NCBI GenBank assembly: GCA_024693365.1
Contig: JAILLF010000043.1
Location: 62,001 to 126,000, forward strand
Source of the DNA: Acetatifactor sp.
GTDB taxonomy: Bacteria > Bacillota > Clostridia > Lachnospirales > Lachnospiraceae
DNA length: 64,000 nt
Direction: 5' to 3'
In this document: piece after piece, positions 1-7,897 of the stretch
How positions within the stretch are numbered: position 1 is the stretch's first letter
Layout: every line of letters begins with the position of its first letter
Notes under the pieces: generated by a model
What the model was told of the DNA's origin: nothing
Database searches by the model: none
Seen by the model: only the letters and a program-made list of their open reading frames with translations
Translations under genes and position numbers: made by a program

Positions 1-1
1 T

Positions 2-598
2 GAAATCTATGATGACAAAGAAAAACTGGATGGCTTTCTGACAGCCAGGCAAAACGAACTGGCGCAGCAGGCCAAGGAAATGGAGTATAAGCTGATGCTT
101 CTGGATACGGCCCGAAAGAGGCTGAGAAAGGAGCAGAAAATGAGTTTTGACGTTACAGTAAAGACGATACCCGAAAGATATGCAGCAACCGTACGCATGG
201 TGGTTCCGCGTTATGAAGATGAGGGAATGGCATGGCGCATGATGGGAGAATGCAAGGAGCCGCTTGTTCCTGCTGATCCTTGTTATGCCATCGCGGAATT
301 TTTAGACGATGAATTTAAGGAGGAAAACGTTGAGATCGAAGTTTCGATGGCCGTGAAGGGAAAGTATCAGGATACCGAGCACGTGAAGTTTCAGATGCTG
401 CCGTCGGTAAAGGTCGCAAGTTGCATCATCAAAGGCAGTTATGATCAGATGGGAGAGGCTTGTGCAACGGTGGCTTCCTGGATCGAGGCAAACGGCTATA
501 AGTTGAACGGACCGATGTTCAACATTTATCACGTGGGTCCGGCGCAGACGCGGAATCCTGAGGAGTATGTGACGGAGGCATGTTTTCCCGTAGAGTAA
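2..598 (+). CDS. MerR-family regulator, C-terminal part with GyrI-like effector-binding domain (5' truncated by window)
   Basis: The reading frame is open from the first base of the window, so the N-terminal MerR DNA-binding domain lies outside. The visible part begins with a charged helix (EIYDDKEKLDGF...), the linker coiled coil of MerR dimers. From about residue 40 of the fragment a GyrI/BmrR-type ligand-binding domain follows (VTVKTIPERYAATVRM, then CIIKGSYDQMGEACATVASW and the closing IYHVGPAQTRNPEEYVTEACFPV). In this family a small molecule bound by the C-terminal domain twists the operator. The ATG at 80 in the ORF track is internal. Neither target nor ligand can be inferred. A stand-alone GyrI protein is less likely because of the upstream coiled coil. 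Confidence 0.82.
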   Translation, partial: EIYDDKEKLDGFLTARQNELAQQAKEMEYKLMLLDTARKRLRKEQKMSFDVTVKTIPERYAATVRMVVPRYEDEGMAWRMMGECKEPLVPADPCYAIAEFLDDEFKEENVEIEVSMAVKGKYQDTEHVKFQMLPSVKVASCIIKGSYDQMGEACATVASWIEANGYKLNGPMFNIYHVGPAQTRNPEEYVTEACFPVE

Positions 599-664
599 TT
601 GATGGCACCACTTACGCCTTGTTCCGTGACGGGACGTATGTTACAATCGTAAAAGCATTCGCAG

Positions 665-692
665 AGATCCCGGATTTTGATCCGGGATCTTT
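665..692 (+). terminator. Hairpin, terminator part of repeated cassette copy A
   Basis: AGATCCCGGA and TCCGGGATCT form a perfect 10-bp stem around TTTTGA, followed by a weak T-run. The same GATCCCGG/CCGGGATC stem recurs at 7727 and 18002, each time just upstream of the same promoter. Confidence 0.65.
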
Positions 693-714
693 GTGCGTTA
701 CTGCCTGCCATGAA

Positions 715-743
715 CTGACCGAAGTTTCCGTTTTTGATATACT
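715..743 (+). promoter_or_regulatory. Sigma-A promoter of repeated cassette, copy A
   Basis: CTGACC, a 17-bp spacer GAAGTTTCCGTTTTTGA, and TATACT preceded by TG (extended -10). The spacer is nearly identical to those of copies B (7788) and C (18059). No gene starts directly downstream, so it may be an orphan or may drive the lipoprotein gene at 978. Confidence 0.6.
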
Positions 744-919
744 GGAATTGATAAACGCGTAGACGTTTGCAGATCAGAGGTAGAAATCAGTTAGGAAGAC
801 CGGCGTTGGCGGATATACAGAGGCATTTATTATATTTACTGGAAAACTGGGGACTTGAATCAGAAGGTCTTGTCATGACGGGGCTATACGAAAAAGACAG
901 GAATATATTTTCGAGTTTA

Positions 920-948
920 TTGCTTCACTGTACAATGAATATTATAGC
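920..948 (+). promoter_or_regulatory. Likely promoter of the lipoprotein gene at 978
   Basis: TTGCTT and TATAGC separated by 17 bp, ending 29 bp before the ATG, with GAGGAGGAGAG as ribosome site in between. Confidence 0.45.
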
Positions 949-977
949 GTTTATGAATTAAATGAGGAGGAGAGAAA

Positions 978-2175
978 ATGAAGAAAACGGTAACGGTTTT
1001 ATGTCTTTTGGCATTCATGGTAACGCTTAGTGGCTGTGATGGCCGGGGCGACAATAAAGAGTATGCAGATGTTACTCAAGAAACGCAGTATACTGCGGAG
1101 GATGCTTCGTCTGAGATTGTTGAGGCATCTGCCAAGCCAACGGCGACGCCTGAGGTAACGTCAACGCCGGAAGTAACGTCAACGCCGGAAGTAACGCCGA
1201 CGCCGGAAGCAACGGCGACGCCGGCGCCTGAGTTATCCAAGGATCCCATCGAGTATGGAGACCTTATGGAGTATTTAAGAAAGCCAGCATCCCAGGTGAT
1301 AACGGCATTTGATCGCCCGTACAGGTATGATTACTGGGGGCCTGAACGTGAAAACGAAGCGTATGGCGGGTTTACGTTTGATGATAAGGTCTATTTTGGA
1401 TTTGACTATAGTGGTAAGACCTTTGAGCCTTCCCGGGACATAGGTTCCTTAATTATTCACAATGATAAGAAACTCAAGGCTGGCATTGGCAATAATCTCA
1501 ACACAAGCATGAAGTCCGCCGGCCTATAAAACAAAGGAAACGAACTATGGAATGGAATTTTCTGTTGACGGCGTAGAAAAGAAGAAGGAACTTTACGGGT
1601 ATCGGATCAGGCTCCGTCTCTTGTCGGACGGGCAGGTCATTACCACTTATGATCCAGAGGACGAATCCGAAGGATTCGATTATAAGGCAGACGCGATCTA
1701 CGGAGGATTCTGGTGGAGTGGATCAGACGATTTGGAAGTCAATGCCCTTCGCGAGATGAGCGGGATCCCGGGCAAACAAAAGGAGTGCGTGGTTACGACA
1801 GCCACGACGCGTCGTTCGGTCACGGAGAAGGGTTATGACGTTGCAGAGCTTTTTGAAGCCTATTACTTGAATGGAAGCCAGACGCCATGCCTGATCAAAG
1901 TTGAGGAGGCCTACGAAAGTAATGACGGCAGCATGACAATAACGATGTTGAAAACGGCAGACGGAAAAGATCTTTTGAATGGACGAAAGCTGGCAAAAGA
2001 AGGAACGGGAACCATATACGGCCATCAAGTGAAGTGGAGTCTTTACGATACGCCGTCCGGCATACAGATTGTCACCACCTACACCAGTGAGGGGGAAGAA
2101 TGGGGCGGTACCTGGAGGGAGTACGTCATACTAGATGATTGCCTGATCATGTATTATTCTTTTTATTCGTTATAA
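978..2175 (+). pseudogene. Secreted lipoprotein gene split by a frameshift
   Basis: The first part (978-1529) encodes a lipoprotein signal peptide with lipobox LSGC (Cys20). A Thr/Pro-rich spacer follows, with repeats of the type EVTSTP, and then a folded domain starting about residue 90. It stops at 1527. The second part is open in the next frame and continues the same domain: upstream of its ATG at 1552 the codons read PAYKTKETNYG without a stop back to 1513. A frame change inside 1512-1527 therefore joins both into one product of about 398 residues. No own ribosome site of note precedes 1552. The gene is either inactivated or carries a sequencing error. Its function is unknown; the product would be anchored outside the membrane. 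Confidence 0.7.
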
Positions 2176-2278
2176 ATGGATGAAACTTTTCGTTGCAAAG
2201 ACCGTCTATAGTTTCAGAGAAGGATTTCACGTCCTGTAACTATATATGACAAGAAGCGCAACTTGAAAGGAGACTTCC

Positions 2279-3049
2279 ATGAAAATCAAAACAAAGACGT
2301 CATTCACTTTATTTCTTGCAGCACTTGTTCTGACAGGCGCTACTGCCTGCGGGAAACCAGGACCAAAGAGCTCAGAATCCAAGAGTTCTGAGCTCAAAAC
2401 AGAATCTGAGATCGTGACGACTTCTGAAGTAACCGAAACCCCGGCACTGGAGGAACCGTCGACCGCGAAGGATGAGAATCAGGCGACTGACAGAGCTTTT
2501 CAGGCAGTAGTATTGATCAAGATCGGCGAGCACACGTATTATCAGGAAGGGATGTTTGATGACGGCGGCCGCAATGAGAAATTTAAGGACTACATGATCT
2601 CGCAGCTTGAAAAAGCTGATAAGGATCTTCATGATGACGTGTACGTGACCGGCATAGGCGAAGCAGAGCAGAAGGGCGAATTCCGCTTCTTTGGCAAGAT
2701 GATGAATGACGGTGTTACTTATGATTCCGCTGACATGACCTGCTGGTATGATGATGAAACAAAAAGCAATGCCTGGAGCATTGATTATTCCAAGTTCAGG
2801 CGGACCGAATTCAGCAAGAACGGTCTGATCCCGGCAGAAGACGTTTTTGAGAAAGTCTATGAGAGGGCTTCGCAATCTGATAAGGTCAGACAGAGCGTGG
2901 ACGAAATAACGGGCACCTACCTTCTCGCAGTTGATTCAACGGGTACCCTTTACTACCGCTTTACAATCAACAGATATAGCACGGTAGACGTGGATGCAAA
3001 GACGGGGGAAATCATCTTCGAACGTTATTGGAACGGAATTTACACCTAA
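2279..3049 (+). CDS. Predicted lipoprotein of unknown function
   Basis: The N-terminus MKIKTKTSFTLFLAALVLTG is a type II signal peptide with a lipobox-like TGATAC (Cys24). A Ser/Glu/Thr-rich spacer to about residue 70 follows, then a soluble domain of about 180 residues that I do not recognise (starts AFQAVVLIKIGEHTYYQEG, ends with beta-strand-like SVDVDAKTGEIIFERYW). GAAAGGAG lies 7 bp before the ATG. It follows the frameshifted lipoprotein and shares its design (lipobox, Thr/Glu spacer, globular end), so both are probably surface proteins. A terminator follows at 3114. Confidence 0.75.
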   Translation: MKIKTKTSFTLFLAALVLTGATACGKPGPKSSESKSSELKTESEIVTTSEVTETPALEEPSTAKDENQATDRAFQAVVLIKIGEHTYYQEGMFDDGGRNEKFKDYMISQLEKADKDLHDDVYVTGIGEAEQKGEFRFFGKMMNDGVTYDSADMTCWYDDETKSNAWSIDYSKFRRTEFSKNGLIPAEDVFEKVYERASQSDKVRQSVDEITGTYLLAVDSTGTLYYRFTINRYSTVDVDAKTGEIIFERYWNGIYT

Positions 3050-3113
3050 ATCACGTATAATTTCTTCTGAGAAATTCCCTACGGTACGGCAGAAAAAAAT
3101 GCATGGCATGAGT

Positions 3114-3147
3114 AACAAAATAGGTGGCTTGATGCCGCCTTTTTTGT
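3114..3147 (+). terminator. Rho-independent terminator after lipoprotein gene
   Basis: AACAAAA-AGGTGGC pairs with GCCGCCTTTTTTGTT around TTGAT; the A and T runs would also allow termination from the opposite strand. Confidence 0.75.
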
Positions 3148-3159
3148 TACAATAAAAAG

Positions 3160-3288
3160 AGACCTTCAAGAATCGAGGAGAATTTGAAAGTTTTTGATTT
3201 TGAACTGGATGACGAGGACGTACGGATGATAGCTAACCTAACGGGTTGCGTTGGCTTGTCGGGAAACCCGAACACTATGCCATTTTAA
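3160..3288 (+). pseudogene. Relic: C-terminus of an aldo/keto reductase
   Basis: A frame without a start codon reads SRIEENLKVFDFELDDEDV... and ends GNPNTMPF before TAA. The order RI-x-EN-x-x-VFDFEL-x-x-ED is the characteristic last helix of NADPH-dependent aldo/keto reductases. The rest of the roughly 280-residue enzyme is missing, cut off by the terminator just upstream. Too short for the ORF track. Non-functional. Confidence 0.6.
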
Positions 3289-3347
3289 ATTCGCAGAGGT
3301 GCTTTCGCGGAAGATGAGGCAACACCACGGAAAGATGCAAAATATTA

Positions 3348-3385
3348 GAAATCGACCGGCAAGGACACTCTGCTGGTCGATTTTT
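3348..3385 (+). terminator. Rho-independent terminator
   Basis: AAATCGACC-GGCA pairs with TGC-TGGTCGATTTTT; it would originally have ended the aldo/keto reductase transcript. Confidence 0.75.
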
Positions 3386-3410
3386 GTGTTGTATGGAACG
3401 GGGCTGTTTG

Positions 3411-3439
3411 TTGACCCGCGATCCTAACTTTGATATAAT
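3411..3439 (+). promoter_or_regulatory. Sigma-A promoter of the gene at 3478
   Basis: TTGACC, 17-bp spacer, TATAAT with an upstream TG (extended -10). The initiation region lies about 30 bp before the start codon. Confidence 0.75.
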
Positions 3440-3477
3440 TTTTTCGTTAACTGAATTGTATCAAGGGGGGATGAGAC

Positions 3478-3825
3478 ATGGCTACGATAAACGTTTATGA
3501 ACAATACTTTGCTGCGGACTGCACGTATAACGGAGTACGGCGCAAGGCTGCGCTGGTTGCCCTGATTTCCGATTCCAATGCCGGAATGATTACTTACGAA
3601 GCGTCAGTTACTTTTTTCCCGCATCGTGACGAGGAAGATTATGCAGTATCTTACGACGCCTGCTTTGTAAAGGAACTGTATCATGCCAAGGGACGGCGGT
3701 CAAAGAAAAGGGAAAAGGAATTCTTGGAAAGCGGGTCTTTTAAGGATGAGATAGATAGGCTTGCGGCAGAGCATGGGGGAAGGGTAACGTGGGATGAGCC
3801 GTTGCGAGCGGCAAGCTATGCTTGA
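3478..3825 (+). CDS. Hypothetical protein, 115 residues
   Basis: A small soluble protein without signal peptide or membrane segment. The first 60 residues look like a beta-rich fold (TYNGVRRKAALVALISDSNAGMITY). The rest is a basic/acidic helix (GRRSKKREKEFL) and a short tail. A strong ribosome site (GGGGGGATGAG) and a good promoter at 3411 support expression. I do not recognise the family and see no motif that would give a function. It stands alone between a terminator and the phosphatase gene. Confidence 0.6.
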   Translation: MATINVYEQYFAADCTYNGVRRKAALVALISDSNAGMITYEASVTFFPHRDEEDYAVSYDACFVKELYHAKGRRSKKREKEFLESGSFKDEIDRLAAEHGGRVTWDEPLRAASYA

Positions 3826-3906
3826 TTTAAGTCCGCGGAAGAATTGATAGCGTTTCAACAACGGTGCTTTGCTTAAGCCATCAAATACGGAAAGGAAAAA
3901 AGACAA

Positions 3907-4620
3907 ATGAAAATCATCATGATCCGTCACGGAGAACCTGATTATTCAAAGGATGCGCTGACTAAAAAAGGGGAGCGTGAGGCGGCATGCCTATCCAAGT
4001 GGATCAGCCGCATTGATCCGCAAGTATCGGCCTACTACGTATCACCTCTTGGCAGGGCCAGACAGACCTGTAATGCCTGCCTTTCGCCGCTTGGAAAGGA
4101 AGCGACGGTTCTTCCGTGGATTGAAGAATATACGGGGCGCACTTTCAATGAACGCTTGGGTTACGAGCGTCACGCCTGGGATTTTTATCCGGCCGACTGG
4201 ACTAAGGATGCGTCGCTGTTTTCGGCTGATACCTGGCAGAATTCACACTACTACGACAATCCTTCCTGCAAGGATGGATATCGGGTGATTACGGAAGGGT
4301 TTGATTCCCTTCTCGAGGAATATGGTTACCGACGGGAGGGCCACGTATACCGGACGGATTGGGGCGAGGGGGGGCCGCGTGACGTGACAATCGTAATCTT
4401 TTGTCACATGATTGCGTCGCTCAGCGTGGTGGCACATTTGACGGGAATTTCAGCGCCCCTTTTATGGCACGGATTCTTCTGCGCACCCACTGGACTAACC
4501 GTCATTCAGACGGAAGAACGAGATCCGGGCGTTGCCTGGTTCCGCGTACGCGCAATTGGGGAAGTGGCGCATCTATTATGCGAAGATGAACCGATCTCAG
4601 ATTCCGGATTTAAGGGGTGA
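3907..4620 (+). CDS. Histidine phosphatase superfamily protein
   Basis: Residues 5-10 are MIRHGE, the catalytic RHG motif whose His8 is transiently phosphorylated in phosphoglycerate-mutase-like enzymes. A second conserved Arg lies in SPLGRARQT (about 50-58). The acid residue is probably in WIEEYTG, and the C-terminal catalytic His in IVIFCHMIAS. The length of 237 residues fits the broad-specificity branch. The substrate is unknown: sugar phosphates, nucleotides or cofactor phosphates are all possible. AAAGGA precedes the ATG. The gene downstream, a sigma-like factor, has its own promoter. Confidence 0.85.
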   Translation: MKIIMIRHGEPDYSKDALTKKGEREAACLSKWISRIDPQVSAYYVSPLGRARQTCNACLSPLGKEATVLPWIEEYTGRTFNERLGYERHAWDFYPADWTKDASLFSADTWQNSHYYDNPSCKDGYRVITEGFDSLLEEYGYRREGHVYRTDWGEGGPRDVTIVIFCHMIASLSVVAHLTGISAPLLWHGFFCAPTGLTVIQTEERDPGVAWFRVRAIGEVAHLLCEDEPISDSGFKG

Positions 4621-4629
4621 AAAAATTTT

Positions 4630-4658
4630 TTGAGAGTCACCAACCTTTGGGATTTAAT
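4630..4658 (+). promoter_or_regulatory. Possible promoter of the sigma-like gene
   Basis: TTGAGA, 17-bp spacer, TTTAAT, located 60 bp before the start. The GTCACCAACC stretch could also be read as an ECF-type AAC -35 element, which would suggest autoregulation, but that is speculative. Confidence 0.35.
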
Positions 4659-4717
4659 CCTCACTATATAGTCATAAGGGCCTGAAAAGAAAGATTCTTT
4701 CGAACTTGGAGGAGAAG

Positions 4718-6340
4718 ATGGAAAAACAGCTGGTAGATCATATGATGGAGACATACTTCCATAAGATCTACGGATTTGCGGTGAAGAAAGCATATTCGGA
4801 TGATGAGGCGCAGGAGCTTTGCGCGGAGATGGTGAAGGAGGTTTACCTTTCCCTTCTTGGCGCGGAAGCAATCTCCAATACGGACGGTTACGTGTGGCGC
4901 ATTTGTTCTAACGTTTTTGCCAGGCACGTTTCAACAAAGAAGAAACAAGGTATTTCCTTGAATGGAATGGAGCTGCCTTATTACGACGAATATGATCTTG
5001 GCGAGGCGGAGGAAGAGCTTGCGAGACTTCGTAGGGAAATTGCATATCTTTCAAAGAACCGCAGAAAAATTGTCTTCTCCTTCTACTACGAGGGAAAGTC
5101 CATTGCAGCCATTGCCGGCGAGATGGGCCTTTCCGAGGGTACCGTAAAATGGCACCTAAACAAGGCAAGAAATGACTTGAAGGAGGGCTTTGGAATGGAA
5201 AGAAAAATAGGAACGTTGGGAATATCTCCCATTGAGGCAACTGAATTTGGACATAATGGACGGCCGGATCCTGACGGTGGACCGGAGAAATACTTGTCGG
5301 ATCCCATCAATCTGAACATTGCTTACAGTGTATATGAGACGCCGCGCACAAAGGAAGAGATTGCGCAGGAGCTTGGGATTACGCCGGTATTTCTTGAGGA
5401 CAAGATTGCGCTCTTGGAAAACAATGGATTTTTGGTAAGAACAAGTGGCGACCGCTATACTACTTACGTGTGTTTTTCACCGAGAAAATATTCCTTGGAA
5501 CAAATAGACAGGGACTGGGAAGTGCGGCTTCAGGTCGTTCAGGAGCTGTTAAAAAAGTACGTACCGAAGGTCCGGGCGGCTATTGCTGACGTTCAGGACG
5601 TCTATATTCCCAGCGGTAACAGGGAGTTATTTGAGGCAGCAGTGATCTTTTATGCGATTATGAATAAGTGCCAGATCCCGATACAGAAGGACCTCGGGAA
5701 GTATTGGATCAAAACGCTTGGCGGCGGCGCATATTTTGCGCAGGTGGAATTAAAACAGGAAGCCGAGGATCCTGAATATGAAATGAAGCATAAGGGGACT
5801 GGGAAAGATTACTTCGCCTGTGGCTGCATGACCAGAGAATCCGAAAAATACGAAGGCGTATATTCCTGGTCCATCGATACGAGATTCTGTAGCCGGAAGG
5901 GAGCCTGGGAAAACAATCGGAACGAGGATTATGATTTCCTGTATGAGTGGATCTGCGGCACCATCAAGGATGATACGGCAAATCAGGAAAAGGTGAAGCG
6001 ACTTCGCGAACGTGAATATATCACGGCAGATGGCAAGGTGAACGTGATGATCGTGAAGGAAAAGGCGGCGGAGTTTTTTGCAAAAATCCCGGAGCTCGAT
6101 GAAGAGATCAAGAAGGAATTCGCCGGTTTTGCCTTAGAGCAGGCCATGGAAGAGGCAAAGAGATATCCGGCGCAAATGCAGGATTACGTCGTGTTTTTCC
6201 ATACCACTGGCTTCATTGGCCCCATGGAGGCGCTCATGGTCTTGGATGAGATGTATGACCAAGGCATCTTCCAGCCCCTAAAGAAGGAAGAGATGGTGAC
6301 CAGCCAGCTTCTGACTTTCTGCGACAGACTGCCTGAGTAA
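4718..6340 (+). CDS. ECF-like sigma factor with long C-terminal extension (540 residues)
   Basis: Residues about 5-70 resemble sigma region 2 (HKIYGFAVKKAYSDDEAQEL). Residues about 105-160 are region 4 with a helix-turn-helix (IAAIAGEMGLSEGTVKWHL). A normal ECF sigma ends there, at about 170 residues. Here a winged-helix-like segment (TKEEIAQELGITPVFLEDKI, about 215-260) and about 280 further residues of unknown fold follow. The ORF-track start at 4706 is a TTG; the ATG at 4718 has GGAGG five bases upstream and is preferred. The C-terminus may be a fused sensor or an anti-sigma-like control domain. No membrane segment is seen, so control would be cytoplasmic. The transglutaminase-like gene follows after 61 bp. 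Confidence 0.75.
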   Translation: MEKQLVDHMMETYFHKIYGFAVKKAYSDDEAQELCAEMVKEVYLSLLGAEAISNTDGYVWRICSNVFARHVSTKKKQGISLNGMELPYYDEYDLGEAEEELARLRREIAYLSKNRRKIVFSFYYEGKSIAAIAGEMGLSEGTVKWHLNKARNDLKEGFGMERKIGTLGISPIEATEFGHNGRPDPDGGPEKYLSDPINLNIAYSVYETPRTKEEIAQELGITPVFLEDKIALLENNGFLVRTSGDRYTTYVCFSPRKYSLEQIDRDWEVRLQVVQELLKKYVPKVRAAIADVQDVYIPSGNRELFEAAVIFYAIMNKCQIPIQKDLGKYWIKTLGGGAYFAQVELKQEAEDPEYEMKHKGTGKDYFACGCMTRESEKYEGVYSWSIDTRFCSRKGAWENNRNEDYDFLYEWICGTIKDDTANQEKVKRLREREYITADGKVNVMIVKEKAAEFFAKIPELDEEIKKEFAGFALEQAMEEAKRYPAQMQDYVVFFHTTGFIGPMEALMVLDEMYDQGIFQPLKKEEMVTSQLLTFCDRLPE

Positions 6341-6401
6341 ACTTGGGCTTAGAGGAGTGACGGATCACAAGGAAGTTTGATGAAGGCGTGGAGATGAACG
6401 T

Positions 6402-7220
6402 ATGGAAATAAACAATAAAACATTCGAGGATTATGCCAGGATCCTTCGGGAGGCAACGCCCTACAAGGATGGCAACGCTGGCATAAAATATATGGTGAAG
6501 CCTGACAAGAGGCGTAAAGACGTTATCAGGAAGTACTATAAAGAAAAAGCGGGGCTCGATCTTGACTTGATCGAAAAGTCGCCACTAACGACCTGGGAAA
6601 AAGCGATAAAGCTCGCGCAGTTTGTTGCAAAGCATGTCCCGCATGACAACCAGAAAAAATGGATCAGTAAGCTAAATGCCATAACATTGTATGAATACGC
6701 AAAAAAGACGCCAACGGGTTTCAACTGCAGGTGGCATTCCATCATGCTAAGCGAGCTGCTTTTAGCCGTCGGAATCAAAAATGCGTTTATCACGTGCCTT
6801 CCCGAAGACAAAAATGACGGGGATTGTCACGTGGTAAATCACGTCTGGCTTCCGGAGAATCAAAAATGGGCCATGATCGACAGTGACATGACGGAGTACG
6901 CCATCTCGAAAGAAGGTACCCAGCTTTCTTTGTTTGAGATGCGCGAATACATTTGCTCCGGAGGTGACTTTGAAATATGCGTTCTTCCGGGCTTTGAGGA
7001 TACTTGGTACGGATCCTCTGAGGGAAGAGAGTATCTTAAGTGTTATTGGGCGAAGAATCTATATTGGTTCGCAAGACATACGACGTATGGATTTAGCTTG
7101 GAAAGCAGGAGGCGCGTTGGCGATTCTTACGTATGTCTGATTCCACCAGGATATGATTATAAAAAGGTGAGAGAGTGTAAAGAGATCACCAATGAACGGG
7201 AATTTTGGGGATTATCTTGA
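6402..7220 (+). CDS. Transglutaminase-like (papain-fold) protein
   Basis: The transglutaminase-core triad is visible: Cys109 in GFNCRWHSIML, His147 (with His143 nearby) in CHVVNHVWLP, and Asp160 in WAMIDSD. These are spaced as in the bacterial transglutaminase/protease superfamily. The domain spans about residues 60-170. The last 100 residues are aromatic-rich (YLKCYWAKNLYWFARHTTYG) and unassigned. There is no signal peptide, so the enzyme would be cytoplasmic, acting as amidase, peptidase or crosslinker on an unknown substrate. GGAG precedes the ATG. It may share a transcript with the sigma-like gene upstream. Confidence 0.75.
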   Translation: MEINNKTFEDYARILREATPYKDGNAGIKYMVKPDKRRKDVIRKYYKEKAGLDLDLIEKSPLTTWEKAIKLAQFVAKHVPHDNQKKWISKLNAITLYEYAKKTPTGFNCRWHSIMLSELLLAVGIKNAFITCLPEDKNDGDCHVVNHVWLPENQKWAMIDSDMTEYAISKEGTQLSLFEMREYICSGGDFEICVLPGFEDTWYGSSEGREYLKCYWAKNLYWFARHTTYGFSLESRRRVGDSYVCLIPPGYDYKKVRECKEITNEREFWGLS

Positions 7221-7256
7221 TCTCAGATCATAACAATAAAACAAAGGAGCAAACAG

Positions 7257-7703
7257 ATGATCATTAGAAAAGCAACGGGGTCGGACGCGGATGATTTGAA
7301 AATGTTATATTTTGATTTTTTAACACATTATCCTCCCAAGGAAGAACAAAACATGCAAGAGTGGCAGGAACTGCTAAATAAGTTTGAAAAAGATGACAAC
7401 ATGTATTTGCTTGTCGCCATAGAGGATGGAAAAGCAGTCTCTTCCGTACAAATGGCAATCATTGAAAGCCTGACACATAACGTTCGCCCCTTTGCCGTCA
7501 TAGAGAACGTTGTGACGCATGCTGATTACAGAAACAGGGGCTATGCATCAGCGCTTTTGGAACGAGCCTCAGAAATCGCGAGGGAAAAAGGCTGCTACAA
7601 GGTGTCTCTGGAGACGGGTTCCAATAAGGAAAGCACCTTGAATTTCTACAGAAACAATGGGTTTGCGATAGATGAAAAGCATTCCTGTTTAAAACGATTA
7701 TAA
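7257..7703 (+). CDS. GNAT-family N-acetyltransferase
   Basis: A compact 148-residue single GNAT domain. Motif A with the acetyl-CoA pyrophosphate loop is visible as VVTHADYRNRGYASALLERA (about 88-108), preceded by the strand AVIENVV. Motif B follows as KGCYKVSLETGSNKESTLNFYRNNGF, the usual end of small-molecule acetyltransferases. A strong ribosome site AAAGGAG is present. The substrate cannot be deduced. It is followed by the strong terminator at 7727. Confidence 0.88.
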   Translation: MIIRKATGSDADDLKMLYFDFLTHYPPKEEQNMQEWQELLNKFEKDDNMYLLVAIEDGKAVSSVQMAIIESLTHNVRPFAVIENVVTHADYRNRGYASALLERASEIAREKGCYKVSLETGSNKESTLNFYRNNGFAIDEKHSCLKRL

Positions 7704-7726
7704 CAATTGAAAAACAGTGGCATTTG

Positions 7727-7764
7727 AGATCCCGGTACTTTTTTATCGTACCGGGATCTTTTTG
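7727..7764 (+). terminator. Rho-independent terminator, part of repeated cassette copy B
   Basis: AGATCCCGGTAC and GTACCGGGATCT form a perfect 12-bp stem followed by TTTTT. Related to the stems at 665 and 18002. Confidence 0.9.
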
Positions 7765-7787
7765 CTTATGCCAATCAGACAATCAAA

Positions 7788-7816
7788 TTGACCAGAGTTT
7801 CCGTTTTTGATATACT
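7788..7816 (+). promoter_or_regulatory. Sigma-A promoter of repeated cassette, copy B
   Basis: TTGACC, 17-bp spacer AGAGTTTCCGTTTTTGA, extended TG-A-TATACT. It drives the two-domain acetyltransferase at 7898. Shares spacer and flanks with copies A and C. Confidence 0.8.
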
Positions 7817-7897
7817 ATAGGGAGGGATTTGAACAGGGAGATCATTTTGTGAAAAAGTACAGGCTAGCATATTATGGCGAAGAAAGGGAAATGAAAT

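Larger units (their letters stand above)
599..977. other. Intergenic region without a convincing gene
   Basis: The stretch holds a sigma-A-like promoter (TTGTTC, 17 bp, TACAAT, about 619-647), a perfect 10-bp hairpin and a second promoter (both listed separately), then about 230 bp with only short ORFs of unconvincing composition. The last 40 codons before the lipoprotein gene in one frame (ending YNEYYSVYELNEEERK) look protein-like but have no start codon, so they may be a relic. Confidence 0.5.
3050..3477. other. Intergenic region with two terminators, a gene relic and a promoter
   Basis: This 428-bp gap contains the terminator at 3114, the aldo/keto reductase relic at 3160-3288, a second terminator at 3348 and the promoter at 3411. 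The 60 bp between the relic and the second terminator (GAGGTGCTTTCGCGGAAG...) show short inverted repeats but match no RNA family I know. Confidence 0.6.

Noticed and set aside
767-961. 64-residue ORF between the cassette and the lipoprotein gene
   Set aside because: Poor ribosome site and no protein-like pattern; it overlaps the likely promoter of the next gene.
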